Shown piece by piece: positions 5,739 to 13,250 of a stretch of DNA of 15,686 nt. Positions within the stretch are counted from its first letter, which is position 1. Each line of letters starts with the position of its first letter. The stretch spans positions 1-15,686 of the forward strand of contig JAYZBC010000009.1 in assembly GCA_036339375.1 (NCBI GenBank), given 5' to 3'. Both the position numbers and the translations under genes were made by a program. The stretch is from JAYZBC01 sp036339375. Lineage in GTDB: Bacteria > Pseudomonadota > Alphaproteobacteria > MPNO01 > UBA2964. The notes below the pieces were generated by a model that saw only the letters and a list, made by a program, of their open reading frames with translations, searched no databases and was not told where the DNA came from.

Positions 5739-8072
5739 ATGTCCGGAAAATTTGTGGGCAAAGGCATAAAACGTTTTGAAGACGACGTGTTACTTAAGGG
5801 TGAAGCAACGTTCATCGATGATGTTTTCCTCGACAACATGCTCCATTTGGCAATCGTGCGGAGCCCTTTGGCGCACGCCCGAATAAAATCTATAGATACA
5901 GCCGCTGCACTTGAAGTAGAAGGGGTAATCGCAGTTTATACAATTGATGATCTACTCCCTGTTTTGAGCCAGGAAAGAGTTCCAGAAAATTTTCCGTCTC
6001 CTGGTAATCGCACAGATGTCGGCCCCTACATACTAGCTCGTGATGAAGTTTGTTATGTTGGGGAGCCGGTAGCAGCTGTACTTGCAGAAAGTCGCTACAT
6101 CGCAGAGGACGCATCACTACTGGTGGTTGTTGAATTTGAACCGTTGCCGTTGGTTACAAATCCCAAGGAAGCCTCCGAACCGGAGTGCTCACCTATAAAT
6201 ACGCGTGATAGCTATGAGGGCAACGTCATACAAAGCATTACTTTGGGACATGGTGACTGTAAACAAGCGTTTGGCAAAGCAGCTCATGTGACGAGTGTTA
6301 AATTGGATCAACACCGGGGTGTTGCGTTGTCGATGGAATGCCGCGGCAGTGTTGCCCGATTTGATCCGCTTCGTGGTGTTTTCACGATGTGGAGTTCCTG
6401 CCAGGCTCCTCACTCTCATCGCAGTATTCTCACATTTTTATTGGGACTTGATGAAGCACATGTAAAGGTTGTCGTACCCAATGTAGGAGGGGGTTTTGGA
6501 CCAAAATTGTTGTTCTATCCTGAAGATGCCGTAATTAGTGCCGCCAGCATTTTGTTGGGACGTCCTGTGAAATGGCAAGAAGATCGGCGTGAACACCTCC
6601 TCACAACTACCCAGGAACGTGACCAACATTGGGAAGTAGAAATTGGTGCAGATCGAAACGGAAAAATCCTGGGTATTCGTGGACAATTGTATCACGACCA
6701 GGGTGCATATACTGCACGTGGCTATAATATACCATTTAGTGCAGCAACAACGATCCTTGGGCCCTATATAGTTCCTAACTATCAAATGAAGGTCGTCGTG
6801 GCACACACAAATAAAGTACCGGCTACTTCAATGCGAGGTGCAGGACATCCGCAGGGCTGTTTCACAATGGAAAGATTGCTGGACAGGCTTGCCGACACCA
6901 TGGATCTAGATCGGACAGAAGTTAGGGAAAGAAATTTAATTCCTTATAGTGAGATGCCCTATAAACAACCTCTAAAGACCCAGGCTGGGCAGCCAATTAT
7001 CTACGACAGCGGAAATTACCAAAAATGTCAGCAGGATTTGTTGGAAGCATTTAAATACAAAGAGTTTAAGGGCCGACAGGCCAAGGCACGATCTAATGGT
7101 AAGTACATAGGCTTTGGTATGGCCAACTACGTCAAACCAACTGGCCGAGGACCTTTTGAAACCGGATTAGTGCGAATTGGAACTTCCGGAACAATTTCAG
7201 TCTACTCAGGCGGAATAGCAATGGGGCAGGGATTTCAAACGGCGATGTCACAAATTGTTGCTGATCAGCTGGGTGTTGATCCTGGGCAAGTGACAGTTAT
7301 TCATGGTGATACGCAAAATATTAGTCAGGGCTTTGGAGGGTTTGCAAGTCGTCAAACCGTTTGTGCGGGATCTTCCATTCATTTGGCTGCTACCACTCTT
7401 CGTGAAAAGGTTTTAACAGTTGCAGGTCATTTAATGGAAGCATCTGTTGAGGATCTGGAATTGCGTGATGGCAAAGTCTTTGTCAAAGGTGTTCCAGGTA
7501 TGGAAGTGGCGTTTAAGGACATTGCGGGTGCTGTAGCAGGTGTGCCGGGGTACGCTCTTCCAGATGGAATTACGCCCGGTCTTGAGGCTGAAGCAAGCTT
7601 TTTACCCGAAAACGTTACCTACGCAAACGGTGCGCACGGTGTGGAAATTGAAGTGGACGTAGGTACAGGAGCAATAAAATTGGTACGATACGTCATTGTT
7701 CACGATAGTGGTGTATTGGTGAACCCATTTATTGTTGATGGGCAAGTCCATGGTGGCGTGACTTTGGGGGTAGGTCATGCACTATTCGAAAACATGATTT
7801 ATGATGATGAAGGTCAGCCCCAAACAACTAATTTGGCTGAATATTTAATACCAACGGCACCTGAGTTGCCCAACTATGAAATCATCCACCACGAATCGCC
7901 AACCAATAGGAATCCAATTGGTGTAAAAGGTGTTGGAGAGTGTGGCGTGATGACCGTTGCGCCTGCGATTTTGTCAGCAATCGAGGACGCATTAAAACCT
8001 TTTAACGTCAATTTAGATTTTTATCCAATTTCTCCTGCTGAATTAGTTTCTAAAATTCAAAATGCAGCTTAA
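5739..8072 (+). CDS. Molybdenum hydroxylase (xanthine dehydrogenase/CoxL family) large subunit
   Basis: The 777-residue protein matches the molybdopterin-binding subunit of the xanthine oxidase family. Order: the N-terminal GKGIKRFEDDVLLKGEATF segment and hammerhead domain (to about 140), QAPH and NVGGGFGPK (222-256, dithiolene contacts), the active-site loop SMRGAGHPQG (364-373), MGQGFQTAMSQI, and the catalytic Glu in GVGECG (Glu734). Such enzymes hydroxylate N-heterocycles, purines or aldehydes with water-derived oxygen. The CO dehydrogenase signature AYxCSFR is absent, so CO oxidation is unlikely. The usual GAGRPE is GAGHPQ here. The partner 2Fe-2S and FAD subunits are not in the window, which is unusual. 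Start: ATG 5739 with CGGAGA 8 bp upstream. It is 41 bp after the hydratase alpha gene, probably in one transcript, and may act on the same compound. Confidence 0.93.
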   Translation: MSGKFVGKGIKRFEDDVLLKGEATFIDDVFLDNMLHLAIVRSPLAHARIKSIDTAAALEVEGVIAVYTIDDLLPVLSQERVPENFPSPGNRTDVGPYILARDEVCYVGEPVAAVLAESRYIAEDASLLVVVEFEPLPLVTNPKEASEPECSPINTRDSYEGNVIQSITLGHGDCKQAFGKAAHVTSVKLDQHRGVALSMECRGSVARFDPLRGVFTMWSSCQAPHSHRSILTFLLGLDEAHVKVVVPNVGGGFGPKLLFYPEDAVISAASILLGRPVKWQEDRREHLLTTTQERDQHWEVEIGADRNGKILGIRGQLYHDQGAYTARGYNIPFSAATTILGPYIVPNYQMKVVVAHTNKVPATSMRGAGHPQGCFTMERLLDRLADTMDLDRTEVRERNLIPYSEMPYKQPLKTQAGQPIIYDSGNYQKCQQDLLEAFKYKEFKGRQAKARSNGKYIGFGMANYVKPTGRGPFETGLVRIGTSGTISVYSGGIAMGQGFQTAMSQIVADQLGVDPGQVTVIHGDTQNISQGFGGFASRQTVCAGSSIHLAATTLREKVLTVAGHLMEASVEDLELRDGKVFVKGVPGMEVAFKDIAGAVAGVPGYALPDGITPGLEAEASFLPENVTYANGAHGVEIEVDVGTGAIKLVRYVIVHDSGVLVNPFIVDGQVHGGVTLGVGHALFENMIYDDEGQPQTTNLAEYLIPTAPELPNYEIIHHESPTNRNPIGVKGVGECGVMTVAPAILSAIEDALKPFNVNLDFYPISPAELVSKIQNAA

Positions 8073-8104
8073 ATAACAAAAATTTAAAAAATCAGGAGAG
8101 TTTA

Positions 8105-8653
8105 ATGACGCGTTTACGTGAAATTTCCCGTGAAGAAATGAATAATGAACAACAGTCTGTTTTTGATGATATCGCTGGTGGTCCACGCCAAGGTGTTCGT
8201 GGCCCCTTTCTCGCTCTTCTCCATAGTCCAACACTCGCTGATCGAGTGCAAAAACTCGGTCAGTTCGTTCGCTACGATTGTTCGGTGCCCTGGAAGCTCA
8301 GAGAATTGGCCATATTGATTACGGCCTGTCATTGGCAAGCACAATACGAATGGTTTGCTCATGAAAGTGAGGCCAGAAAAGCAGGGTTATCAAATTCTGT
8401 CATTGAAGCTCTTCAAAACGGCGAAAAACCCGATTTTGTGGATCCTGCTGAAACGGAAATTTATGAATTTTGTACAGAGCTTTATGAAACAAAACGTATA
8501 AGTGAAAAAATTTACGATAAAATAATAAAACGGCATGGGAGCCAGGCAGCAGTAGAACTTGCCGGTCTCCTTGGTCATTACAATTTGATTGCCATCACAT
8601 TGAATGTTTTCGATGTTCCAGTCCCTATCGGAGCCGATCCCCTTAAAGGATAA
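8105..8653 (+). CDS. Carboxymuconolactone decarboxylase-family protein (no CxxC)
   Basis: The 182-residue all-helical protein has the family core RELAILITACHWQAQYEW (67-83) followed by HESEARKAGLS. The redox CxxC of AhpD-type members is replaced by the QYEW form with a conserved His86, as in the decarboxylase/cycloisomerase-like branch; a peroxidase role is therefore unlikely. The start has an AGGAGAG ribosome-binding site ending 4 bp before ATG 8105. It is the last gene of the hydratase-hydroxylase operon, 32 bp after the molybdenum subunit, and could process a ring-derived acid from that pathway (inference). It differs in subfamily from the decayed relative at 918-1481, which had CxxC, so the two are not a recent duplication. 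The next gene converges 20 bp away. Confidence 0.9.
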   Translation: MTRLREISREEMNNEQQSVFDDIAGGPRQGVRGPFLALLHSPTLADRVQKLGQFVRYDCSVPWKLRELAILITACHWQAQYEWFAHESEARKAGLSNSVIEALQNGEKPDFVDPAETEIYEFCTELYETKRISEKIYDKIIKRHGSQAAVELAGLLGHYNLIAITLNVFDVPVPIGADPLKG

Positions 8654-8673
8654 AGACCGGTGAAAGTTGAGGT

Positions 8674-9543
8674 CTAAAAGGTGGCGCCCGAATTTAACCA
8701 AGCGTCTACGATCTCTTCGCCTGTCGCAAACCATACTTTTTCGTGGTTTTGTATATAATCGAGTGCGGATTCAAGAACCCAAATTCTGTGTGAAACCCCT
8801 ATGACGAATGGATGTAAACAAATTGCCATTACGCGGGCAGATTCTTCTCCTTCCCGATAGAGGGTGTCAAACTGACGGCGGATCATCAATTCAAATTCTT
8901 CGTTGGAACGACCCATGCGAAATTGTGGCAAGTCATTAATTTCTGTTGAGTACGGCAAGGATACTAACTTTTTATTTTTGGTCTCGATAAAATATGGTTG
9001 ATCATCGTTAATCCAATCACAGACATAATCCAACCCTTCATCCGCTAGATAATCAAGAGTGTCCCATGTTTCTTGTAGGCCAGAACCGAGCCAACCTCGA
9101 GGTTTTCTACCCGTAGTTTTTTTGATGCGATTTAATGCATCGTGGACCAATAATTTATCCTTTTCCGGGGGTGTGGAGTGGAAAGGACGAGAATTACTTT
9201 GGTTATGGCCGAGAAATTCCCAACCAAGCTTTACAGCATCCTCCATAATTTCAGGGTAAACGTCACAAACCTCAGAATTCAAAGTAACAGAGGCACGGAT
9301 TTTCCGGTTTGACAGCACATCCATAATTCGAAAAATGCCAATCCGTGCTCCGTAATCACGCGTCGCCCATGACGAAACCTCCGGTGTATAGCTGTAGCGT
9401 GAACCTGGGACTGGTTCGTCCAACGGGAAAAATTCTATATTGGGAATCACCCATACAGCGACATTTGCCCCATTAGGCCATTTAAGTTTTGGCCGCCTAT
9501 TAATGGGTTTATAGGGAAAGGGGCCATAGCGGCTTGGCTTCAT
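8674..9543 (-). CDS. Polysaccharide-deacetylase-family hydrolase, PuuE-like
   Basis: The 289-residue protein belongs to the carbohydrate-esterase-4 fold branch typified by the cofactor-independent allantoinase PuuE. It has WPNGANVAVWVIPNIEF at the start, RDYGARIGIFR (62-72), a central EFLGHNQSNSRPFHS (109-123) and a C-terminal LHPF motif (243-246). The classic deacetylase metal site TFDDGP is missing; NIEFF takes its place, as in PuuE-type enzymes. The substrate is probably a ureide, amide or small N-acyl compound, not chitin or peptidoglycan; no signal peptide is present, so it is cytoplasmic. Its ATG overlaps the isochorismatase-type stop (TGATG), which implies translational coupling and a two-step pathway. 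The exact substrate is unknown. Confidence 0.88.
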   Translation of the reverse strand: MKPSRYGPFPYKPINRRPKLKWPNGANVAVWVIPNIEFFPLDEPVPGSRYSYTPEVSSWATRDYGARIGIFRIMDVLSNRKIRASVTLNSEVCDVYPEIMEDAVKLGWEFLGHNQSNSRPFHSTPPEKDKLLVHDALNRIKKTTGRKPRGWLGSGLQETWDTLDYLADEGLDYVCDWINDDQPYFIETKNKKLVSLPYSTEINDLPQFRMGRSNEEFELMIRRQFDTLYREGEESARVMAICLHPFVIGVSHRIWVLESALDYIQNHEKVWFATGEEIVDAWLNSGATF

Positions 9544-10250
9544 CAGGAGACCTCTTTCAGGCCTGCAGTTCCGTACAGGTGTTGAATTATTTCATCAACG
9601 TGCATTACATCCGCATATTTGTGGTGCATATCGAAAAGGTTAATTTTGTGGGAAAGGATATGGCGATCAAAAACACATTCTTCTGCTATGGTGATGTGAA
9701 TACCGTTGGAGTAACCATCCACAACGCTCGCACGAACACAACCACTCGTACTTTCTCCGCAGACAATTAAACTATCAACACCCATTTGGTTTAGTTGAGG
9801 TATCAAAGGAGTGCCAGAAAATGCGCTTGCACGTTGCTTATAAACCATGAGGTCTCCTTCTAGGGGCGCAAACTCTTCTTTGATCTCCCACACTTCGGGT
9901 GGGACTTGAACCTTTTGCCGTTTAGTAGCATGGGCGTGAGCGACATTTGCCTCCGAACGGGATTCTGTTGTGGAATAAATGATAGGAATTCCAACAGCGC
10001 GGGCGGCTTTAAACAATCGTTCGGTGTCTGGGATCGCATTCCAAGCGTTTTCTCCGCAAGAACTGGGATACAAATCAATTAATTCCTTGATTGGTTTTGC
10101 ACCTCCGCGATAAGCGAGTTTATATAGGTCGATAGCTAAAAGTGCCGGATGTTTGCCAACATATGGTTTTCGTTCATAATGACTATAAATTTCAAAAACG
10201 TCCTTTGAAACAACATCCTTCCAGCAATGATCTTCAAAATGAGATACCAT
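9543..10250 (-). CDS. Isochorismatase-family cysteine hydrolase (amidohydrolase-like)
   Basis: The 235-residue protein shows the catalytic triad of the family: Asp41 (LLAIDLYKLAY), Lys138 (VYKQRASAF) and nucleophilic Cys171 (GESTSGCVRASV). Members with this triad include nicotinamidase, N-carbamoylsarcosine amidase and maleamate amidohydrolase; the N-terminal extension of about 33 residues before the first strand and the STSGCVR form point to the N-carbamoyl/amide-hydrolysing branch more than to true isochorismatases, which lack Cys. Start: ATG 10250 with a strong GGAGG 5 bp upstream. It is the first gene of a coupled pair with the PuuE-like hydrolase. It could release ammonia from an amide made by the nitrile hydratase 4 kb away, but that link is only an inference. 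Confidence 0.9.
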   Translation of the reverse strand: MVSHFEDHCWKDVVSKDVFEIYSHYERKPYVGKHPALLAIDLYKLAYRGGAKPIKELIDLYPSSCGENAWNAIPDTERLFKAARAVGIPIIYSTTESRSEANVAHAHATKRQKVQVPPEVWEIKEEFAPLEGDLMVYKQRASAFSGTPLIPQLNQMGVDSLIVCGESTSGCVRASVVDGYSNGIHITIAEECVFDRHILSHKINLFDMHHKYADVMHVDEIIQHLYGTAGLKEVS

Positions 10251-10271
10251 CCAAACCTCCGAGTTTTTATG

Positions 10272-10300
10272 AATGTATTACAGTGTATGAGGGCGGGCAA
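10272..10300 (-). promoter_or_regulatory. Possible promoter of the isochorismatase/deacetylase pair
   Basis: On the minus strand TTGCCC (10300-10295) and TACATT (10277-10272) are 17 bp apart and lie 22 bp before the start codon, with partial matches to sigma-70 consensus. The 162-bp gap from the previous minus-strand gene supports a separate promoter here, but the hexamers are weak and could be chance. Confidence 0.25.
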
Positions 10301-10412
10301 TGGCACTAACTGGTGTTGTTTCAGAAAATTCTAACCCCCTAAACCCAAATGGGAAATTTATTAACCTAAGCTGTAACGATTTTTTGCTTTTCTTTTTATT
10401 TGGTAAGTTCTG

Positions 10413-11357
10413 TTAATTGTCTACGCGGGCCGGCATCTTAAGAAAAGAATCTAGCACATGCCAAAAACGTTGGCGGTTGATGCCTATGGTGGTGTTATGG
10501 GCTTGACCGGAAACCATGACAAGTTGCTTGTCTTTATTAGGAAGCATTTTAAAAAATCCCACTACATCTTCGTCTGTAGCTATTCCATCATGGTCACCAC
10601 GAAAAATCAGGACCGGGCAAGAAATTTCGGAAGGGTCTACCGCTGGTAAGTTTACGCACATATCGATGTAGGTCCCGTTTGGAACACTCCCGCCACCGTT
10701 GGTAATTTCAGCGGCAGCAGCCGCTGCAGGAAGTTCCTGAATGGTGAGTCCCTCTACATCGCGTGTAAAAATCTCTTTATAAGCTTTTTCATCTACAATT
10801 CTCCGATTGGTGGCCCGCCATTCATCAATTTTTTCTGCACGTTTGATTAAAGTAGGTGATTCCTTTCCCGTCCATACAAGAGCTGCAAGGGCAAGTTTTT
10901 CGACCCGTTCAGGGTAAACATTTGCGAAAGCGCCTGCTCTTAATGCACCAGAAGAAGAACCAAAAAACGAAAATGAGGATTTCCCAGAATTTTCTTCAAT
11001 TACAGGTATGGCAGCCTTTAAGTCCTTTACGCCGTCAGCGATAAAAGAAAAGCCGTCTGTCCGGCTGGAACGTCCATAACCTTCATGATCCATAGTCCAT
11101 ACGTCATATCCTAAGCCAGCAAAAACCCGCATTAAGGAATAATCACCTTGTTCTGGAATATCCAAATCATAAGCAGTTCTGCCCGCAAAAGAAGATCCGT
11201 GGACCAAAAACAAGACAGGTTTTTCCGAAGATTTTGCGCGCGCAATAGGAGAATATCGTCTGAATAAAAATAAATTAACATTTCCTTTTTTTACCCAGTA
11301 TTCCTCTCCTTTGATATCACCAGGGTTTTCAGGCATATAGGTTATAAGATTTCGCAT
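10413..11357 (-). CDS. Alpha/beta hydrolase (hydrolase-4/lysophospholipase-like)
   Basis: The 314-residue cytoplasmic hydrolase has the oxyanion motif HGSSF (53-57), DHEGYGRS, the nucleophile elbow GSSSG with Ser135, the acid in FRGDHDG and the catalytic His in SGQAHNT. The overall plan fits serine esterases or amidases of the alpha/beta-hydrolase-1/4 group. ATG 11357 is preferred to TTG 11360, with TAAGGG about 8 bp upstream. It lies 50 bp after typA, so it may share that transcript, and 162 bp before the isochorismatase-type gene. It is not closely similar to the hydrolase at 3403-4272. The substrate cannot be inferred; deformylase or esterase roles are possible in the local catabolic context. 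Confidence 0.86.
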   Translation of the reverse strand: MRNLITYMPENPGDIKGEEYWVKKGNVNLFLFRRYSPIARAKSSEKPVLFLVHGSSFAGRTAYDLDIPEQGDYSLMRVFAGLGYDVWTMDHEGYGRSSRTDGFSFIADGVKDLKAAIPVIEENSGKSSFSFFGSSSGALRAGAFANVYPERVEKLALAALVWTGKESPTLIKRAEKIDEWRATNRRIVDEKAYKEIFTRDVEGLTIQELPAAAAAAEITNGGGSVPNGTYIDMCVNLPAVDPSEISCPVLIFRGDHDGIATDEDVVGFFKMLPNKDKQLVMVSGQAHNTTIGINRQRFWHVLDSFLKMPARVDN

Positions 11358-11407
11358 CAAACTACCCTTACTTTTTTTACTAGGATGAATAGTTCCACCA
11401 TGAGTAA

Positions 11408-13246
11408 TTATTTTGTTGAATTTAATCTGCGAGCTTCCCGCTTACGGTCATTGGGATCTAAATGCCGTTTTCTTAATCTAATGGATTGCGGAGTTACTTC
11501 AACAAGCTCATCATCAGCAATATATGCAATTGCACGTTCTAGTGTAAATTTACTGGGTGGCGTTAAGAGAATATTCTCATCTGATCCTGCAGCTCGAATG
11601 TTTGTGAGCTGTTTAGCTTTAAGCGGGTTGGCTTCAATATCTTGGCCTTTGTTGTGTTCCCCGATTAGCATCCCGCCGTAAACTTTTTCACCAGGTTCAA
11701 CGAAAAGTGGGCCACGGTCTTCTAAATTCCAAAGAGCATAAGGAACAGCATTCCCTTTGGTGGTCGAAATTATAACGCCCTGGTGACGGCCTGCTATTTC
11801 ACCCTTAATCGGTCCGTAATTGTAAAATACACGGTTAAGGACACCAGTCCCTCGTGTATCTGTTAAAAATTCCCCGTGATACCCGATCAAGGCACGAGAA
11901 GGGGAATGGAATAAAAGCCTTTGTTTTCCACCGCCTGAGGGACGCATTTCAATCAGGTTACTTCGTCGAGCGGACAGTTTTTCTACAACTATTCCGGAAA
12001 ACATTTCATCAACATCTATGACAACTTCTTCAATTGGCTCAAGTTTTTCGCCTGTTTCCGGATCGGTTTTATAAATTACTCGAGGACGGCTAATCGACAT
12101 TTCATAACCCTCCCGGCGCATCGTTTCAATGACGACTGCAAGTTGGAGTTCCCCTCGCGCAGCGACTTCGTAGCCAGTTGAGTCAGGAGTTTCATCAACA
12201 CGGATGGCAACGTTTCCATCTCTTTCTCGTAAAAGACGTTCCCGGATCATTCTTGTGGTCAACTTTGTCCCTTCCTGTCCGGCATACGGGGAGTCGTTTA
12301 CAGAAAATGTCACTGATAGGGTAGGGGGATCAATTGGCTTGGCAGTGATCCCTTCAAAAACGGATGCGTCACAAATTGTGTCTGCAACCGTTGCTTTTTC
12401 AAAACCCGCTAACGCAACTATGTCCCCGGCTTCTGCATATTTTAAAGGAACACGTTCCAACCCCCGATAGGCAAGTATTTTTGTAACACGAGCCTCTTCT
12501 AATTGTGTGCCGTCTGTAGAAATTGCTTTCGCTCGTCCATTAGCCGCAATTGAACCAGACTGAATCCTTCCTGTAAGAATTCGACCCAAAAAGGCGTTAG
12601 ATTCCAGGGTTGTTACTAACATTCGGAAGGGACTTTCGTGCTCTATTTTGGGTGCTTTGACATGATTCAAAATAAGCTGAAAAAGAGGTTCTAGGGTTTC
12701 TTTTGGTCCTGTTGGTTCACTGGCGAACCAGCCCTGTTTAGAAGAACCGTATAAAACAGGGAAATCCAGTTGAGATTCATCGGCCTCCAAGGTGACGAAA
12801 AGATCAAAAATTTCATCAAGGACTTGGCTCGGACGGGCATCTGTCCGATCAACTTTGTTGATGATCACAATAGGATGAAGACCTTGCCTCAGGACTTTTG
12901 CCAGAACAAATTTAGTTTGCGGCATAGGTCCTTCTGCAGCATCCACCAACAACAAGCACCCATCTACCATAGAAAGAACGCGTTCAACCTCGGCCCCAAA
13001 ATCCGCATGGCCTGGTGTATCCACGATATTGATACGACACCCTTTCCATTCAACAGAAGTGCACTTTGCAAGGATTGTTATTCCACGTTCCCGTTCCAAT
13101 TCTCCACTGTCTAGAGCTTGTTCGGGGACGTCTTGGTTCGCACGAAACACACCAGACTGCCGCATAAGGCAGTCAACCAGAGTTGTCTTTCCATGGTCAA
13201 CATGGGCTACAATTGCAAGGTTTCTAAGGTGTGTTGCTATTGGCAT
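11408..13246 (-). CDS. typA: Translational GTPase TypA/BipA
   Basis: The 612-residue protein is a ribosome-associated elongation-factor-like GTPase involved in stress and low-temperature growth and in large-subunit assembly. G motifs: AHVDHGKT (14-21), RGIT (54-57), DTPGH (76-80), NKVD (130-133). These are followed by EF-G-like domains II, III and V and the family-specific C-terminal domain; length is normal (600-615). LAKCTSVEW after RGIT and LDFPVLYGSSKQGW resemble alphaproteobacterial TypA. The start is 4 bp after the prfC stop and has no clear ribosome-binding site, so it may depend on translational coupling to prfC. Assignment is secure. Confidence 0.97.
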   Translation of the reverse strand: MPIATHLRNLAIVAHVDHGKTTLVDCLMRQSGVFRANQDVPEQALDSGELERERGITILAKCTSVEWKGCRINIVDTPGHADFGAEVERVLSMVDGCLLLVDAAEGPMPQTKFVLAKVLRQGLHPIVIINKVDRTDARPSQVLDEIFDLFVTLEADESQLDFPVLYGSSKQGWFASEPTGPKETLEPLFQLILNHVKAPKIEHESPFRMLVTTLESNAFLGRILTGRIQSGSIAANGRAKAISTDGTQLEEARVTKILAYRGLERVPLKYAEAGDIVALAGFEKATVADTICDASVFEGITAKPIDPPTLSVTFSVNDSPYAGQEGTKLTTRMIRERLLRERDGNVAIRVDETPDSTGYEVAARGELQLAVVIETMRREGYEMSISRPRVIYKTDPETGEKLEPIEEVVIDVDEMFSGIVVEKLSARRSNLIEMRPSGGGKQRLLFHSPSRALIGYHGEFLTDTRGTGVLNRVFYNYGPIKGEIAGRHQGVIISTTKGNAVPYALWNLEDRGPLFVEPGEKVYGGMLIGEHNKGQDIEANPLKAKQLTNIRAAGSDENILLTPPSKFTLERAIAYIADDELVEVTPQSIRLRKRHLDPNDRKREARRLNSTK

Positions 13247-13250
13247 TTGG

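Noticed and set aside
6438..6806. A 122-codon open frame on the minus strand inside the molybdenum hydroxylase gene.
   Set aside because: It lies wholly within a strongly conserved gene, its translation resembles no protein, and it has no ribosome-binding site or promoter; it is a shadow frame.
5739..8072. Aerobic CO dehydrogenase large subunit (CoxL).
   Set aside because: The AYxCSFR active-site loop is absent and no coxM or coxS genes are adjacent.
8654..8675. AGACC/GGTCT hairpin between the convergent genes as a bidirectional terminator.
   Set aside because: The stem is only 5 bp with a 12-nt loop and no proper T-run on either strand.
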